A stretch of 18,387 bases of DNA from Methylotenera_A sp040387095 (GCA_040387095.1 JAZKEJ010000168.1:1-18387), one strand, 5' to 3'; shown: positions 1 to 6,690, counted from the first letter of the stretch. Notes: generated by a model not told the origin, from the sequence alone. Numbers and translations are program-made.

Positions 1-1495
1 TAGCCAGGCGCCTGTCGGAGAAACCACGGCGCTTTAACTGAAACAATGTATCGCGATCTAAATCTGTAATACGCTTACCAGTTAATGCTGTTTCACGGTC
101 AATAATGTCTTTAATTTGTGCCAAGAACCACGGGTCGATTTTGGAAATATCAAAAATTTCTGCAATCGTCATACCCTGACGTAACGCATCGCCCAAATAC
201 CAGATACGCTCTGGACCCGGTTCACCTAGTTCCTTGGTAATGCGGTCAATATCATTAGTAATGGAATCCAATCCATCCACGCCGACTTCCAATCCGCGCA
301 GCGCTTTTTGGAACGACTCTTGGAATGTTCGCCCAATCGCCATCACTTCACCGACCGATTTCATCTGCGTGGTTAAACGCGAATCCGCTTGTGGGAATTT
401 TTCAAATGCAAAACGTGGAATTTTAGTGACGACGTAATCGATACTCGGCTCAAACGAAGCTGGTGTTTGGCCGCCTGTAATATCATTTTTTAATTCATCC
501 AGCGTAAAACCAACGGCTAGTTTAGCCGCCACTTTTGCAATCGGGAAACCAGTTGCTTTTGAAGCCAAGGCTGATGAACGCGACACGCGCGGATTCATCT
601 CAATCACAATCATACGGCCGTCGTCTGGGTTGATAGCAAACTGCACATTCGAGCCGCCAGTATCCACACCGATTTCGCGCAACACAGCCAAGCTGGCATT
701 ACGCATAATTTGATACTCTTTATCCGTCAATGTTTGCGCAGGTGCCACGGTAATACTGTCGCCAGTATGCACACCCATCGGGTCTAAGTTTTCAATTGAA
801 CAGATGATGATGCAGTTATCCGCTTTATCGCGCACCACTTCCATCTCATATTCTTTCCAACCGAGCATTGATTCTTCAATCAATAATTCTTTGGTGGGTG
901 ACGCATCTAAGCCGCGCTCACAAATGGTAATGAATTCTTCGCGATTATAGGCAATGCCGCCGCCGCTGCCGCCCATCGTAAATGAGGGGCGAATAATCGC
1001 TGGGTAGCCGATACTGCCTTGTACTTGCAAAGCCTCTTCCATGGAATGTGCAATGCTGGAACGCGCAGAACCCAAACCAATTTTGGTCATAGCTTCTTTA
1101 AACTTCTGGCGATCTTCAGCTTTATCAATCGCTTCTTTGGAAGCGCCAATCAACTCAACATTATATTTGGCCAATACGCCGTGCTTGTCTAGATCTAACG
1201 CACAATTAAGTGCAGTTTGTCCGCCCATGGTTGGCAATAATGCATCCGGCTTTTCTTTGGCAATGATTTTTTCAACCACGCGCCAAGTAATCGGCTCAAT
1301 ATAGGTTGCATCTGCCATTTCGGGATCGGTCATAATCGTGGCTGGATTAGAGTTAACCAAGATGACGCGGTAACCTTCTTCACGCAAGGCTTTACAAGCT
1401 TGCGCGCCAGAATAGTCAAACTCGCAGGCTTGACCAATGACAATCGGCCCTGCGCCGATAATCAGAATAGATTTAATGTCGGTACGCTTAGCCAT
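1..1495 (-). CDS. carB: Carbamoyl-phosphate synthase large subunit (partial, N-terminal ~498 residues)
   Basis: Large subunit of carbamoyl-phosphate synthase. It makes carbamoyl phosphate from ammonia delivered by CarA, bicarbonate and two ATP, feeding pyrimidine and arginine synthesis in the cytosol. The reading frame starts MAKRTDIKSIL and shows the N-terminal carboxyphosphate domain: a GAGPIVIGQACEFDYSG pre-ATP-grasp segment, NSNPATIMTDP, and the ATP-grasp glycine loop TMGGSGGG. EMNPRVSRSSALASKATG follows in the metal/ATP site. The window edge cuts the protein at about residue 498 of a family norm near 1,070, around the start of the oligomerisation region; the rest lies to the left. The ATG overlaps the carA stop by one base (TAATG), which implies an operon and probable translational coupling. 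Identification is essentially certain; only the missing half limits it. Confidence 0.98.
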   Translation of the reverse strand, partial: MAKRTDIKSILIIGAGPIVIGQACEFDYSGAQACKALREEGYRVILVNSNPATIMTDPEMADATYIEPITWRVVEKIIAKEKPDALLPTMGGQTALNCALDLDKHGVLAKYNVELIGASKEAIDKAEDRQKFKEAMTKIGLGSARSSIAHSMEEALQVQGSIGYPAIIRPSFTMGGSGGGIAYNREEFITICERGLDASPTKELLIEESMLGWKEYEMEVVRDKADNCIIICSIENLDPMGVHTGDSITVAPAQTLTDKEYQIMRNASLAVLREIGVDTGGSNVQFAINPDDGRMIVIEMNPRVSRSSALASKATGFPIAKVAAKLAVGFTLDELKNDITGGQTPASFEPSIDYVVTKIPRFAFEKFPQADSRLTTQMKSVGEVMAIGRTFQESFQKALRGLEVGVDGLDSITNDIDRITKELGEPGPERIWYLGDALRQGMTIAEIFDISKIDPWFLAQIKDIIDRETALTGKRITDLDRDTLFQLKRRGFSDRRLA

Positions 1496-2634
1496 TACGC
1501 TGCTTCCTTTTTCTGCATAAGCGATATAAATTGATCAAATAACTCACTCATTTCGGTTGGGCCTGGGCTTGCTTCTGGGTGTCCTTGGAAACTAAACGCA
1601 GGCTTGTCTGTACGCGCGATGCCTTGCAAACTGCCGTCAAATAATGAGATATGCGTGATTTTAATGTTGGGGGGCAATGTAGCTGGATTCGCCGCAAAGC
1701 CGTGATTCTGGCTGGTAATGTATACGCGTTTACTTTCAACGTCTTGCACTGGGTGATTGGCGCCATGATGACCAAATTTCATTTTCATGGTTTTCGCACC
1801 ACTGGCTAAAGCCAATAATTGATGGCCTAGACAGATGCCAAATGTTGGAATGCCTGTATCAACCAATGTTTTAATCGCTTTAATAGCGTAATCGCAAGGT
1901 TCAGGATCGCCAGGGCCGTTGGATAAAAATATACCATCCGGTTTATAACTTAACGCTTCTTCTGCCGTAGCTTGTGCCGGCAAAACGGTCACTTTACAAC
2001 CACGCGAAACCAACATACGCAAGATATTTTGCTTAACGCCGTAATCAAAGGCAACAACATTAAACTTGGCGTTTTCAGGCTTAGTAAAGCCTTTGCCTAA
2101 AGCCCATTCACCATCAGTAAACTCATAAGCGGTTTTACAGCTCACCACTTTTGCCAAATCCATACCCGCTAAACCAGGAAAGCTGTTGGCTAACTCTAAT
2201 GCTTTTGCTTCATCAATATTCTCAGCAGCCATAATACAGCCGGCTTGTGCGCCTTTTTCACGTAAAAGTCGGGTTAACTTACGCGTGTCGATATCCGCAA
2301 TCGCAACCACATTATTGGCGATTAAATATTCAGATAAAGTTTGCGTGCTGCGGAAATTAGATTCTAAAAGCGGTAAATCGCGAATGATTAGACCAGCAGC
2401 GAAAACCTTATTAGACTCAACATCCTCAGAGTTTGTGCCCGTATTACCAATATGCGGATAAGTGAGTGTGACGATTTGTTCGGCGTAAGAAGGATCAGTA
2501 AGGATTTCTTGATAACCAGTCATCGCAGTATTAAAAACCACTTCGCCTATCGTGTGTCCACAAGCACCAATTGAAATGCCTTTAAAAACAGTCCCATCTG
2601 CTAACACTAAAACCGCTGGAATTGTTTTTGACAC
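1495..2634 (-). CDS. carA: Carbamoyl-phosphate synthase small (glutaminase) subunit
   Basis: Class I glutamine amidotransferase subunit. It hydrolyses glutamine and channels ammonia to CarB. Visible are the N-terminal CPSase small domain (VLADGTVFKG, then VVFNTAMTGYQEILTDPSY) and the C-terminal GATase domain with nucleophile Cys268 in GICLGHQ and the His352/Glu354 pair in FQGHPEASPGP, matching the E. coli triad spacing. I prefer the GTG at 2632-2634 (379 residues). It has an AAGGAG Shine-Dalgarno at 2642-2647 with 7 bases spacing, and the protein then begins just before the conserved beta strand. An in-frame GTG at 2656-2658 adds eight residues and has only a weak AAGG in front. The stop overlaps the carB start. 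The dapB gene that often precedes carA lies further right on the same strand, separated by three opposite-strand genes. Confidence 0.97.
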   Translation of the reverse strand: MSKTIPAVLVLADGTVFKGISIGACGHTIGEVVFNTAMTGYQEILTDPSYAEQIVTLTYPHIGNTGTNSEDVESNKVFAAGLIIRDLPLLESNFRSTQTLSEYLIANNVVAIADIDTRKLTRLLREKGAQAGCIMAAENIDEAKALELANSFPGLAGMDLAKVVSCKTAYEFTDGEWALGKGFTKPENAKFNVVAFDYGVKQNILRMLVSRGCKVTVLPAQATAEEALSYKPDGIFLSNGPGDPEPCDYAIKAIKTLVDTGIPTFGICLGHQLLALASGAKTMKMKFGHHGANHPVQDVESKRVYITSQNHGFAANPATLPPNIKITHISLFDGSLQGIARTDKPAFSFQGHPEASPGPTEMSELFDQFISLMQKKEAA

Positions 2635-2697
2635 CTGAAAGCTCCTTAATTGCGACACAGCACACCTTAACTAAACACACCTTTGAATAGATGTGCA

Positions 2698-2730
2698 AAA
2701 CGGGAAAAGCTTTGTAAACTCTTCCCGTTT
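2698..2730 (-). promoter_or_regulatory. Hairpin at the 5' end of the carAB leader
   Basis: Arms 2698-2709 and 2719-2730 pair over 12 positions (11 Watson-Crick and one G-U on the minus-strand RNA) around a 9-base loop. The 3' arm ends in GTTTT and is followed by GCAC, so the U tract is short. The inferred transcription start is a few bases before the stem, so the structure would be at the very 5' end of carAB mRNA. It could be an attenuator or an mRNA-protecting stem. It is too weak in U residues to call a plain terminator. Confidence 0.55.
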
Positions 2731-2742
2731 CAGAATTACCGT

Positions 2743-2771
2743 ATTGTAGCCGAAAATCGTTTTCGCCTCAA
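2743..2771 (-). promoter_or_regulatory. carAB sigma70 promoter with palindrome in the spacer
   Basis: On the minus strand TTGAGG (2766-2771, 4/6 match to the -35 consensus) and TACAAT (2743-2748, 5/6 match to the -10 consensus) are separated by exactly 17 bases. Transcription should begin near 2736, giving a leader of about 100 bases before the carA GTG. The spacer contains CGAAAA-N3-TTTTCG (2751-2765), a perfect dyad lying between the two boxes, where a bound repressor would block RNA polymerase. Promoter elements are read directly; the operator role is inference. Confidence 0.7.
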
Positions 2772-2982
2772 GTTCAGCCTGATAATTTACGCCAACATTA
2801 TCGGCCTATCAAAGCTAAAAATTTCGACTATCAGACTATTCTGACAGCAAGTTAAGACGCATTCTGATGTGTGTAGCTGCTTTTTAGGGATTAAATGGCG
2901 TTAAGTCATTTAAGCGCACAAGTTTCTACGTCGCTAAAGACTATTTACTATCTAAATTAACCATTAATTTACAAGGAAAACT

Positions 2983-3189
2983 ATGATGAATTGGGATCAA
3001 GTAGAAGGCAATTGGAAACAATTAAAAGGTAGCGTGAAAGAAAAATGGGGTCATTTAACGGATGACAATATTGATGTGATTGCTGGCAGACGCGATCAAT
3101 TGGCAGGCAAAATCCAAGAGGCTTATGGCATATCAAAAGAAGAAGCTGAAAAACAAATTGCTGATTGGCAAGACAAACAAAAACATTAA
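2983..3189 (+). CDS. CsbD family stress-response protein
   Basis: A 68-residue soluble, highly charged protein of the CsbD family (Pfam CsbD). These small proteins are induced by general stress in many bacteria but have no defined biochemical activity. The characteristic pattern is present: MNWDQVEGNWKQLKGSVKEKWG, then LTDDNIDVIAGRRDQLAGKIQEAYG, then the amphipathic tail KEEAEKQIADWQ. An AAGGA Shine-Dalgarno at 2973-2977 precedes a double ATG (2983 and 2986), so one or both may be used. A strong intrinsic terminator follows 20 bases after the stop, so the gene is probably a single transcription unit. It is divergent from carA. Family assignment is confident; function is known only at the level of stress association. 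Confidence 0.93.
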   Translation: MMNWDQVEGNWKQLKGSVKEKWGHLTDDNIDVIAGRRDQLAGKIQEAYGISKEEAEKQIADWQDKQKH

Positions 3190-3209
3190 TAGCAATATGC
3201 TTTATGATA

Positions 3210-3243
3210 ACAGCACAAACAATATATGTTTGTGCTGTTTTTT
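3210..3243 (+). terminator. Intrinsic terminator of the CsbD gene
   Basis: A perfect 12-bp stem (3210-3221 with 3227-3238) encloses a 5-base loop and runs into six T residues at 3238-3243. It stands 20 bases after the CsbD stop codon. Confidence 0.92.
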
Positions 3244-3318
3244 GCCATCAAATATGCCGTAAGAAATAAATTTATAACGATATAAATAAAACTCAAATTT
3301 ACAAAAAAGGGGAAATAC

Positions 3319-3495
3319 ATGTACTCCATTCTTGGCTTAATCATACTTATATTAGACATATTTGCCATTATCAAAATCATTCAAAGCTCAGCTTCAGGCG
3401 TAGCGAAAATATTATGGATTCTTGGCGTGTTGGTATTTCCAGTACTAGGTTTAATCGTCTGGTTTTTTGCTGGGCCCGGCGAAAAAAAGTTTTAA
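3319..3495 (+). CDS. Small two-helix membrane protein, PLDc_N domain
   Basis: A 58-codon gene beginning MYSILGLIILILDIFAIIKI. It has two hydrophobic helices (about residues 3-20 and 31-51) joined by a short polar turn (QSSASGVAK), and ends GPGEKKF. The pattern D-x-F-A-I-x-K-I, then K-x-LWILGVLVFPVLGLIVWFFAGP, matches the PLDc_N family (cardiolipin synthase N-terminal domain), here without any phospholipase-D catalytic part. Such stand-alone peptides are common inner-membrane proteins of unknown function, often near stress or envelope genes. The start is supported by AAGGGG at 3307-3312, six bases before the ATG. The gene lies between the CsbD terminator and the HbpS-like gene on the same strand, with 56 bases to the latter, so the two may be cotranscribed. 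Confidence 0.85.
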   Translation: MYSILGLIILILDIFAIIKIIQSSASGVAKILWILGVLVFPVLGLIVWFFAGPGEKKF

Positions 3496-3551
3496 ATTCA
3501 AAGCGTTAGCACAACCTATATCAATCACAATTAAATAATTAAGGACATACA

Positions 3552-3986
3552 ATGCACGTTAGTTTTGAACAAGCTCAAAAAATTATCGACAAAGCCGTAG
3601 AAAAATCAACAGAGATCGGCGTTAAGATGTGTATCGCCGTACTGGATTCTGGTGGTAATTTAAAAGCCTTTAGCCGGATGGACGATGCATGGGTTGGCAG
3701 CATTGATATTGCCATTAAAAAAGCCAAAACAGCCTGTTATTTTGCTATGCCATCTGGCGAAATCGGCAAACTTTCAGTGCCTGGCAAACCGCTTTATGGT
3801 ATTGAACATTCTAATGATGGATTGATTACTTTTCCTGGCGGGCTACCAATTGTAGATAACGAAGGTATTTTAGTCGGCGCAATTGGTGTTAGTGGAGATT
3901 CAGTTGAAAATGATCATATCGTCGCGCAAGCAGGCGTAGATGTAGCGGGTGTTTGTAATATGCCTAAACATCCTTGGCGCACTTAA
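3552..3986 (+). CDS. HbpS/GlcG-like heme-binding family protein (Haem_degrading domain)
   Basis: A 144-residue single-domain protein of the GlcG/HbpS superfamily (Pfam Haem_degrading). Recognised features are the N-terminal helix FEQAQKIIDKAVEKSTEIG, strand MCIAVLDSGGNLKAFSRMDDAW, helix SIDIAIKKAKTACYF, and the signature GKPLYGIEHSNDGLITFPGGLPI followed by GILVGAIGVSGDSVENDHIVAQAG. Characterised relatives bind heme or cobalamin, or are encoded with glycolate oxidase; members of this cytosolic length are mostly uncharacterised. There is no signal peptide. AAGGA lies six bases upstream of the ATG. An AT-rich 10-bp dyad (3988-4025) starts just after the stop, and the bidirectional terminator shared with dapB lies beyond it. 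Family is sure, ligand unknown; the link to Fur nearby is only proximity. Confidence 0.88.
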   Translation: MHVSFEQAQKIIDKAVEKSTEIGVKMCIAVLDSGGNLKAFSRMDDAWVGSIDIAIKKAKTACYFAMPSGEIGKLSVPGKPLYGIEHSNDGLITFPGGLPIVDNEGILVGAIGVSGDSVENDHIVAQAGVDVAGVCNMPKHPWRT

Positions 3987-3987
3987 T

Positions 3988-4025
3988 ACTTTATTAACTC
4001 AATATTTTTTTATTATTAATAAAGT
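3988..4025. repeat. AT-rich inverted repeat after the HbpS-like gene
   Basis: ACTTTATTAA (3988-3997) is repeated in inverted orientation at 4016-4025 with 18 bases between. The stem is perfect but contains only two C/G pairs, so as a terminator it would be weak. Its position directly after the stop codon at 3986 suggests mRNA 3' end protection or a remnant. It is listed only as a visible dyad. Confidence 0.5.
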
Positions 4026-4092
4026 GATGAGAATCAACTAATGACCTATTACCAATATATGTTATGAGCTGATAGTTTAGTTATTAACCAAT

Positions 4093-4120
4093 AATAAAGC
4101 CGCATAAATGCGGCTTTATT
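4093..4120. terminator. Bidirectional intrinsic terminator between convergent HbpS-like gene and dapB
   Basis: A perfect 12-bp stem (4093-4104 with 4109-4120) has core GCCGCA/TGCGGC and a 4-base loop. A-rich and T-rich flanks lie on both sides, so it can end plus-strand transcripts from the HbpS-like gene and minus-strand transcripts from dapB (stop at 4155). Confidence 0.9.
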
Positions 4121-4154
4121 TATTTCAGCTTAACCAATTTATTTTCACAACTTA

Positions 4155-4958
4155 TTAACGCAAATTTAGTACATCGCGCATATCAAATAATCCGGTTGTT
4201 TGCGTATTTAAATATTTGGCCGCACGTAAAGCACCTTGTGCAAATGTAGCGCGGCTACTGGCTTTATGGGTAAGCTCAATACGCTCGCCAATACCGGCAA
4301 GCACAACTGTGTGATCGCCTACTACATCACCACCACGCAAAGTCGCAAAACCAATCTTGCCAGTTTCGCGTTCGCCTGTAACGCCTTCGCGTGCATATAC
4401 AGCGCAATCTTTAAGCTCCTTACCCAAACCTTGTGCAGCAGCTTCGCCCAATCTTAACGCTGTACCTGATGGTGCATCCACTTTATAACGGTGATGCATC
4501 TCAAGCACCTCAATGTCGTAACCTTCATTCAACACTTTTGCGGCTTGCTCAACCAAATTAATTAACAACGTTACACCAACGCTCATATTAGGCGCAAAAA
4601 CAACCGCAATTTTTTTTGCAGCAGCCTCAATCAGGGCCTTTTGCTCTACTGTAAACCCTGTTGTGCCAATCACATGTTTTACGTGCGCTTTTTTGCAAGC
4701 ATCAAGATACTGTAAAGTGGCTTCTGGCCTAGTGAAATCGATTAACACATCTGCATTTTTCAGCGCGGCATTTACATCACTGGTGATTTTTATACCGGTA
4801 TTTTTGCCAAACTGCTCGCCAACATCGCGTCCCAATTGCGCACTGTCAGCACGATCCAATGCGCCATGCAATTGCAACTCATGGTCAGCAAAAATCCCTT
4901 CTAACAATGCGTGACCCATACGGCCAGTCACGCCTGCAATTACAATTTTTGTTTTCAT
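4155..4958 (-). CDS. dapB: 4-hydroxy-tetrahydrodipicolinate reductase
   Basis: Cytosolic NAD(P)H-dependent reductase of the diaminopimelate/lysine pathway, supplying peptidoglycan cross-link precursor. The 267 residues match the family length (E. coli 273). The N-terminal Rossmann loop is GVTGRMG (9-15), and the conserved DFTRPEA and GTTGF segments are present. The catalytic signature is at 155-167, HHRYKVDAPSGTA, with His155 and Lys159 in the positions known to be essential. The start ATG has no clear Shine-Dalgarno; AAAAAAG is the only purine run before it. It follows bamE on the same strand with a 99-base gap that contains its own TATAAT box and a palindrome, so it may be transcribed both from bamE and independently. 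It ends at a bidirectional terminator. Confidence 0.97.
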   Translation of the reverse strand: MKTKIVIAGVTGRMGHALLEGIFADHELQLHGALDRADSAQLGRDVGEQFGKNTGIKITSDVNAALKNADVLIDFTRPEATLQYLDACKKAHVKHVIGTTGFTVEQKALIEAAAKKIAVVFAPNMSVGVTLLINLVEQAAKVLNEGYDIEVLEMHHRYKVDAPSGTALRLGEAAAQGLGKELKDCAVYAREGVTGERETGKIGFATLRGGDVVGDHTVVLAGIGERIELTHKASSRATFAQGALRAAKYLNTQTTGLFDMRDVLNLR

Positions 4959-4974
4959 CTTTTTTATGTGGTTA

Positions 4975-5020
4975 ATTATAGTTAATCATTTAACTCTGCG
5001 TTTTTGTTAGCGCACGCTAA
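4975..5020 (-). promoter_or_regulatory. Candidate dapB promoter with upstream palindrome
   Basis: On the minus strand a perfect TATAAT (4975-4980) sits 16 bases before the dapB ATG, but no recognisable -35 hexamer is found at 16-18 bases spacing. Upstream lies a palindrome, TTAGCG-2-CGCTAA (5007-5020), centred roughly 45 bases before the expected start. A consensus -10 without a -35 plus a dyad near this distance is what an activator-dependent promoter looks like. That reading is inference. Confidence 0.4.
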
Positions 5021-5057
5021 TTAATGAAGCTTGCATACTTTGAAGATAAGGCAAAGA

Positions 5058-6074
5058 TTAAAAGCCGATTTTTTCCAGCATTCTCTCAAAATAACCAGGC
5101 TCAGTTTCAGACGGCTTTTCTTCTGCGGCATCCTGCTGTTCACCTGTCTGCGATGGCTTTTTAACAGACTCTTGCGCTGCATCGCTTGACTCAATATCTT
5201 GAGTATTTAAATCTCGATCCAATCTAAATATAAATTCATCACCCTCTTTGGCAGGCACATCAGGAACTGGCGCTACAGGCGCCGTTTCGGCAGGCGCTTC
5301 AATTTGCTTGATTTCACTTGCTGGCGCAGACTCAACCGCGGCAGGTTCTTTTACAGCTTCAGATTCAGCGGGCTGTACAGTTGGCGCTTGTTTTACATCA
5401 TCGATTTTTGTTGGCGCACTTTCTGATGCAGCCTCTTCACTTGGCATAATCGTAATCGGCACCGCTAATACAGAAGGTGTTTCTGCCTCAACAGCAGTTG
5501 GCGCTTCATCAGTAGGTGCAGAAGTCGATTCATTCGTGACATCCGCTTTTGGCGCAGTTTGTTTTGGCGGTTCGGTAGCTAAAGATTTAGTTGGCTCAGT
5601 TTCTTTGGGTTCCTTGCTTTTCCAAAATTTTAAATTTTCTAGAAGACCTTCTTTTTTTTCTGGAATTGTATTGACTGAATCAGTGCCCTTATCCAATGTA
5701 ACCGCACCAGTATCTGCACCAGGCGTTCCCTGCGGAACAACATCGCCGCGCACGCGCGCCAATAAATCTTTTTCAAAGTCTAAAATAACACGGCGCTGCT
5801 CAACCACTTTACCTGCTTGGCGCAATTGGTAAAAATAATCCCAGCGTGTACTGTGAAAGCTATCGACAATCAACGGCGTGCCCATAATAAATTTGACTTG
5901 CGATTTTGTCATGCCTGGGCGCAATTGTAATAACATTTTGGATGTCACTACATTACCCTGCTGAATTTCTAATTTAAATGGCTTAACAACAGGCACGGTA
6001 GAACCGCAGCCAACTATCAATGTACTGCTCACAAAAAACAAGGGGAAAAATAAACTGCGCATGGTTTTATGCAT
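5058..6074 (-). CDS. bamE: Outer-membrane assembly lipoprotein BamE with long acidic/proline-rich tail
   Basis: BamE (SmpA/OmlA) is a periplasm-facing lipoprotein of the BAM complex that inserts beta-barrel proteins. The N-terminus is a lipoprotein signal (FFPLFFVSSTLIVGC, lipid Cys23). The BamE domain spans about residues 36-112 with the family marks QGNVVT, LRPGMTKSQVKFIMGTPLIVDSFH, WDYFY and VILDFEKDLL. The rest, about 225 residues, is low-complexity Ala/Pro/Glu/Thr/Ser, with one basic island around KFWKSKEP and a final helix GYFERMLEKIGF. E. coli BamE is only about 113 residues, so this tail triples the protein. ATG codons at 6074 and 6062 are both possible starts and neither has a good Shine-Dalgarno. 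It is divergent from fur (95-base gap), the arrangement known as omlA-fur in proteobacteria, and is followed by dapB. Confidence 0.93.
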   Translation of the reverse strand: MHKTMRSLFFPLFFVSSTLIVGCGSTVPVVKPFKLEIQQGNVVTSKMLLQLRPGMTKSQVKFIMGTPLIVDSFHSTRWDYFYQLRQAGKVVEQRRVILDFEKDLLARVRGDVVPQGTPGADTGAVTLDKGTDSVNTIPEKKEGLLENLKFWKSKEPKETEPTKSLATEPPKQTAPKADVTNESTSAPTDEAPTAVEAETPSVLAVPITIMPSEEAASESAPTKIDDVKQAPTVQPAESEAVKEPAAVESAPASEIKQIEAPAETAPVAPVPDVPAKEGDEFIFRLDRDLNTQDIESSDAAQESVKKPSQTGEQQDAAEEKPSETEPGYFERMLEKIGF

Positions 6075-6169
6075 GGGTAAAGACTTATTACTAAATTGGC
6101 GTTAATATACCACGATGGCTAACAGCCTAAAACTACAAATTATCATCCTATTATTATTGAGTACCGACT

Positions 6170-6595
6170 ATGCATGATCAAAAAGATTTAAAAAACGCTG
6201 GATTAAAAGCCACTTTGCCACGTTTGAAAATTTTAGAGTTGTTTGAAAACAGCAAAGAGCGACATTTATCGGCAGAAGATGTATACAAGATTTTAATCAC
6301 TACAGGCGAAGATGTTGGCCTAGCAACTGTTTACCGTGTATTGACCCAATTTGAAGAAGCGGGCTTACTTTCACGCCATCATTTTGAAAGCGGCAAAGCG
6401 GTTTTCGAGATTAACGAAGGCACGCATCACGACCATATCGTATGTGTTAAATGTGGCCGTGTAGAAGAGTTTTATGATGAAGAAATCGAGAAACGCCAGC
6501 AACAAGCAGCTGAATCGCGCGGTTTTAAAATGCAAGAACATTCACTGATGATTTACGGCATTTGCACTCAGCAGCCTTGCGGCAAAAAGAAATAA
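6170..6595 (+). CDS. fur: Ferric uptake regulator Fur
   Basis: Iron-responsive transcription regulator, 141 residues, cytosolic homodimer. The winged-helix DNA-binding domain covers about 1-80, with the recognition region GLATVYRVLTQFEEAGLLSRHHFE. The metal-binding dimerisation domain has HHDH (86-89), CVKCG (Cys92, Cys95) and a second cysteine pair Cys132/Cys137 in CTQQPC. This is the classic Fur pattern rather than Zur, Mur or PerR. The start MHDQKDLKNAGLKATLPRLKIL agrees with the family. The gene is divergent from bamE. The 95-base spacer is AT-rich and I found no convincing Fur box in it, so autoregulation cannot be claimed from sequence. The downstream M48 gene has its own strong ribosome site after 95 bases. 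Confidence 0.97.
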   Translation: MHDQKDLKNAGLKATLPRLKILELFENSKERHLSAEDVYKILITTGEDVGLATVYRVLTQFEEAGLLSRHHFESGKAVFEINEGTHHDHIVCVKCGRVEEFYDEEIEKRQQQAAESRGFKMQEHSLMIYGICTQQPCGKKK

Positions 6596-6690
6596 TGCTG
6601 AAATAAATGGCATCTTTGTCTGACTAATTTAATACCTAAGCGTTTATATTAACTTGCTCGCTTTTAACTAAATGCTTTGGGGAGTTAATC

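Larger units (their letters stand above)
2635..2982. other. Divergent intergenic region between carA and the CsbD gene
   Basis: This 348-base gap holds no gene I can support. Reading leftward toward carA it contains a dyad GATAAT-N10-ATTATC (2781-2802) and the carA promoter (2743-2771). Next come a leader hairpin (2698-2730), a direct repeat of CACACCTT (2661-2668 and 2676-2683) and the carA Shine-Dalgarno. The right part (about 2806-2970) is AT-rich and presumably carries the promoter of the CsbD gene, but I could not assign -35/-10 boxes there with confidence. A short TCAGA-N4-TCTGA dyad (2831-2844) is the only structure seen in that part. Confidence 0.6.

Noticed and set aside
1041..1304. 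87-codon plus-strand open frame inside carB
   Set aside because: It lies wholly antisense to strongly conserved CarB sequence and has no family resemblance.
3186..3380. 64-codon minus-strand open frame with hydrophobic segments
   Set aside because: It spans the CsbD terminator and is antisense to the PLDc_N gene; the hydrophobicity is a mirror effect of AT-rich membrane codons. It has no good ribosome site.
5248..5832. 194-codon open frame on the plus strand, antisense to bamE
   Set aside because: It reads as Ala/Gly/Ser/Thr-rich low complexity because it is the mirror of the repetitive Ala/Pro/Glu codons of the BamE tail. It has no ribosome site or recognisable domain.
6075..6169. Possible Fur box in the bamE-fur spacer (ATTATCATCC-ATTATTATT region)
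   Set aside because: AT-rich with chance similarity to Fur hexamers; it lacks the consecutive hexamers or the 7-1-7 dyad of a real site.
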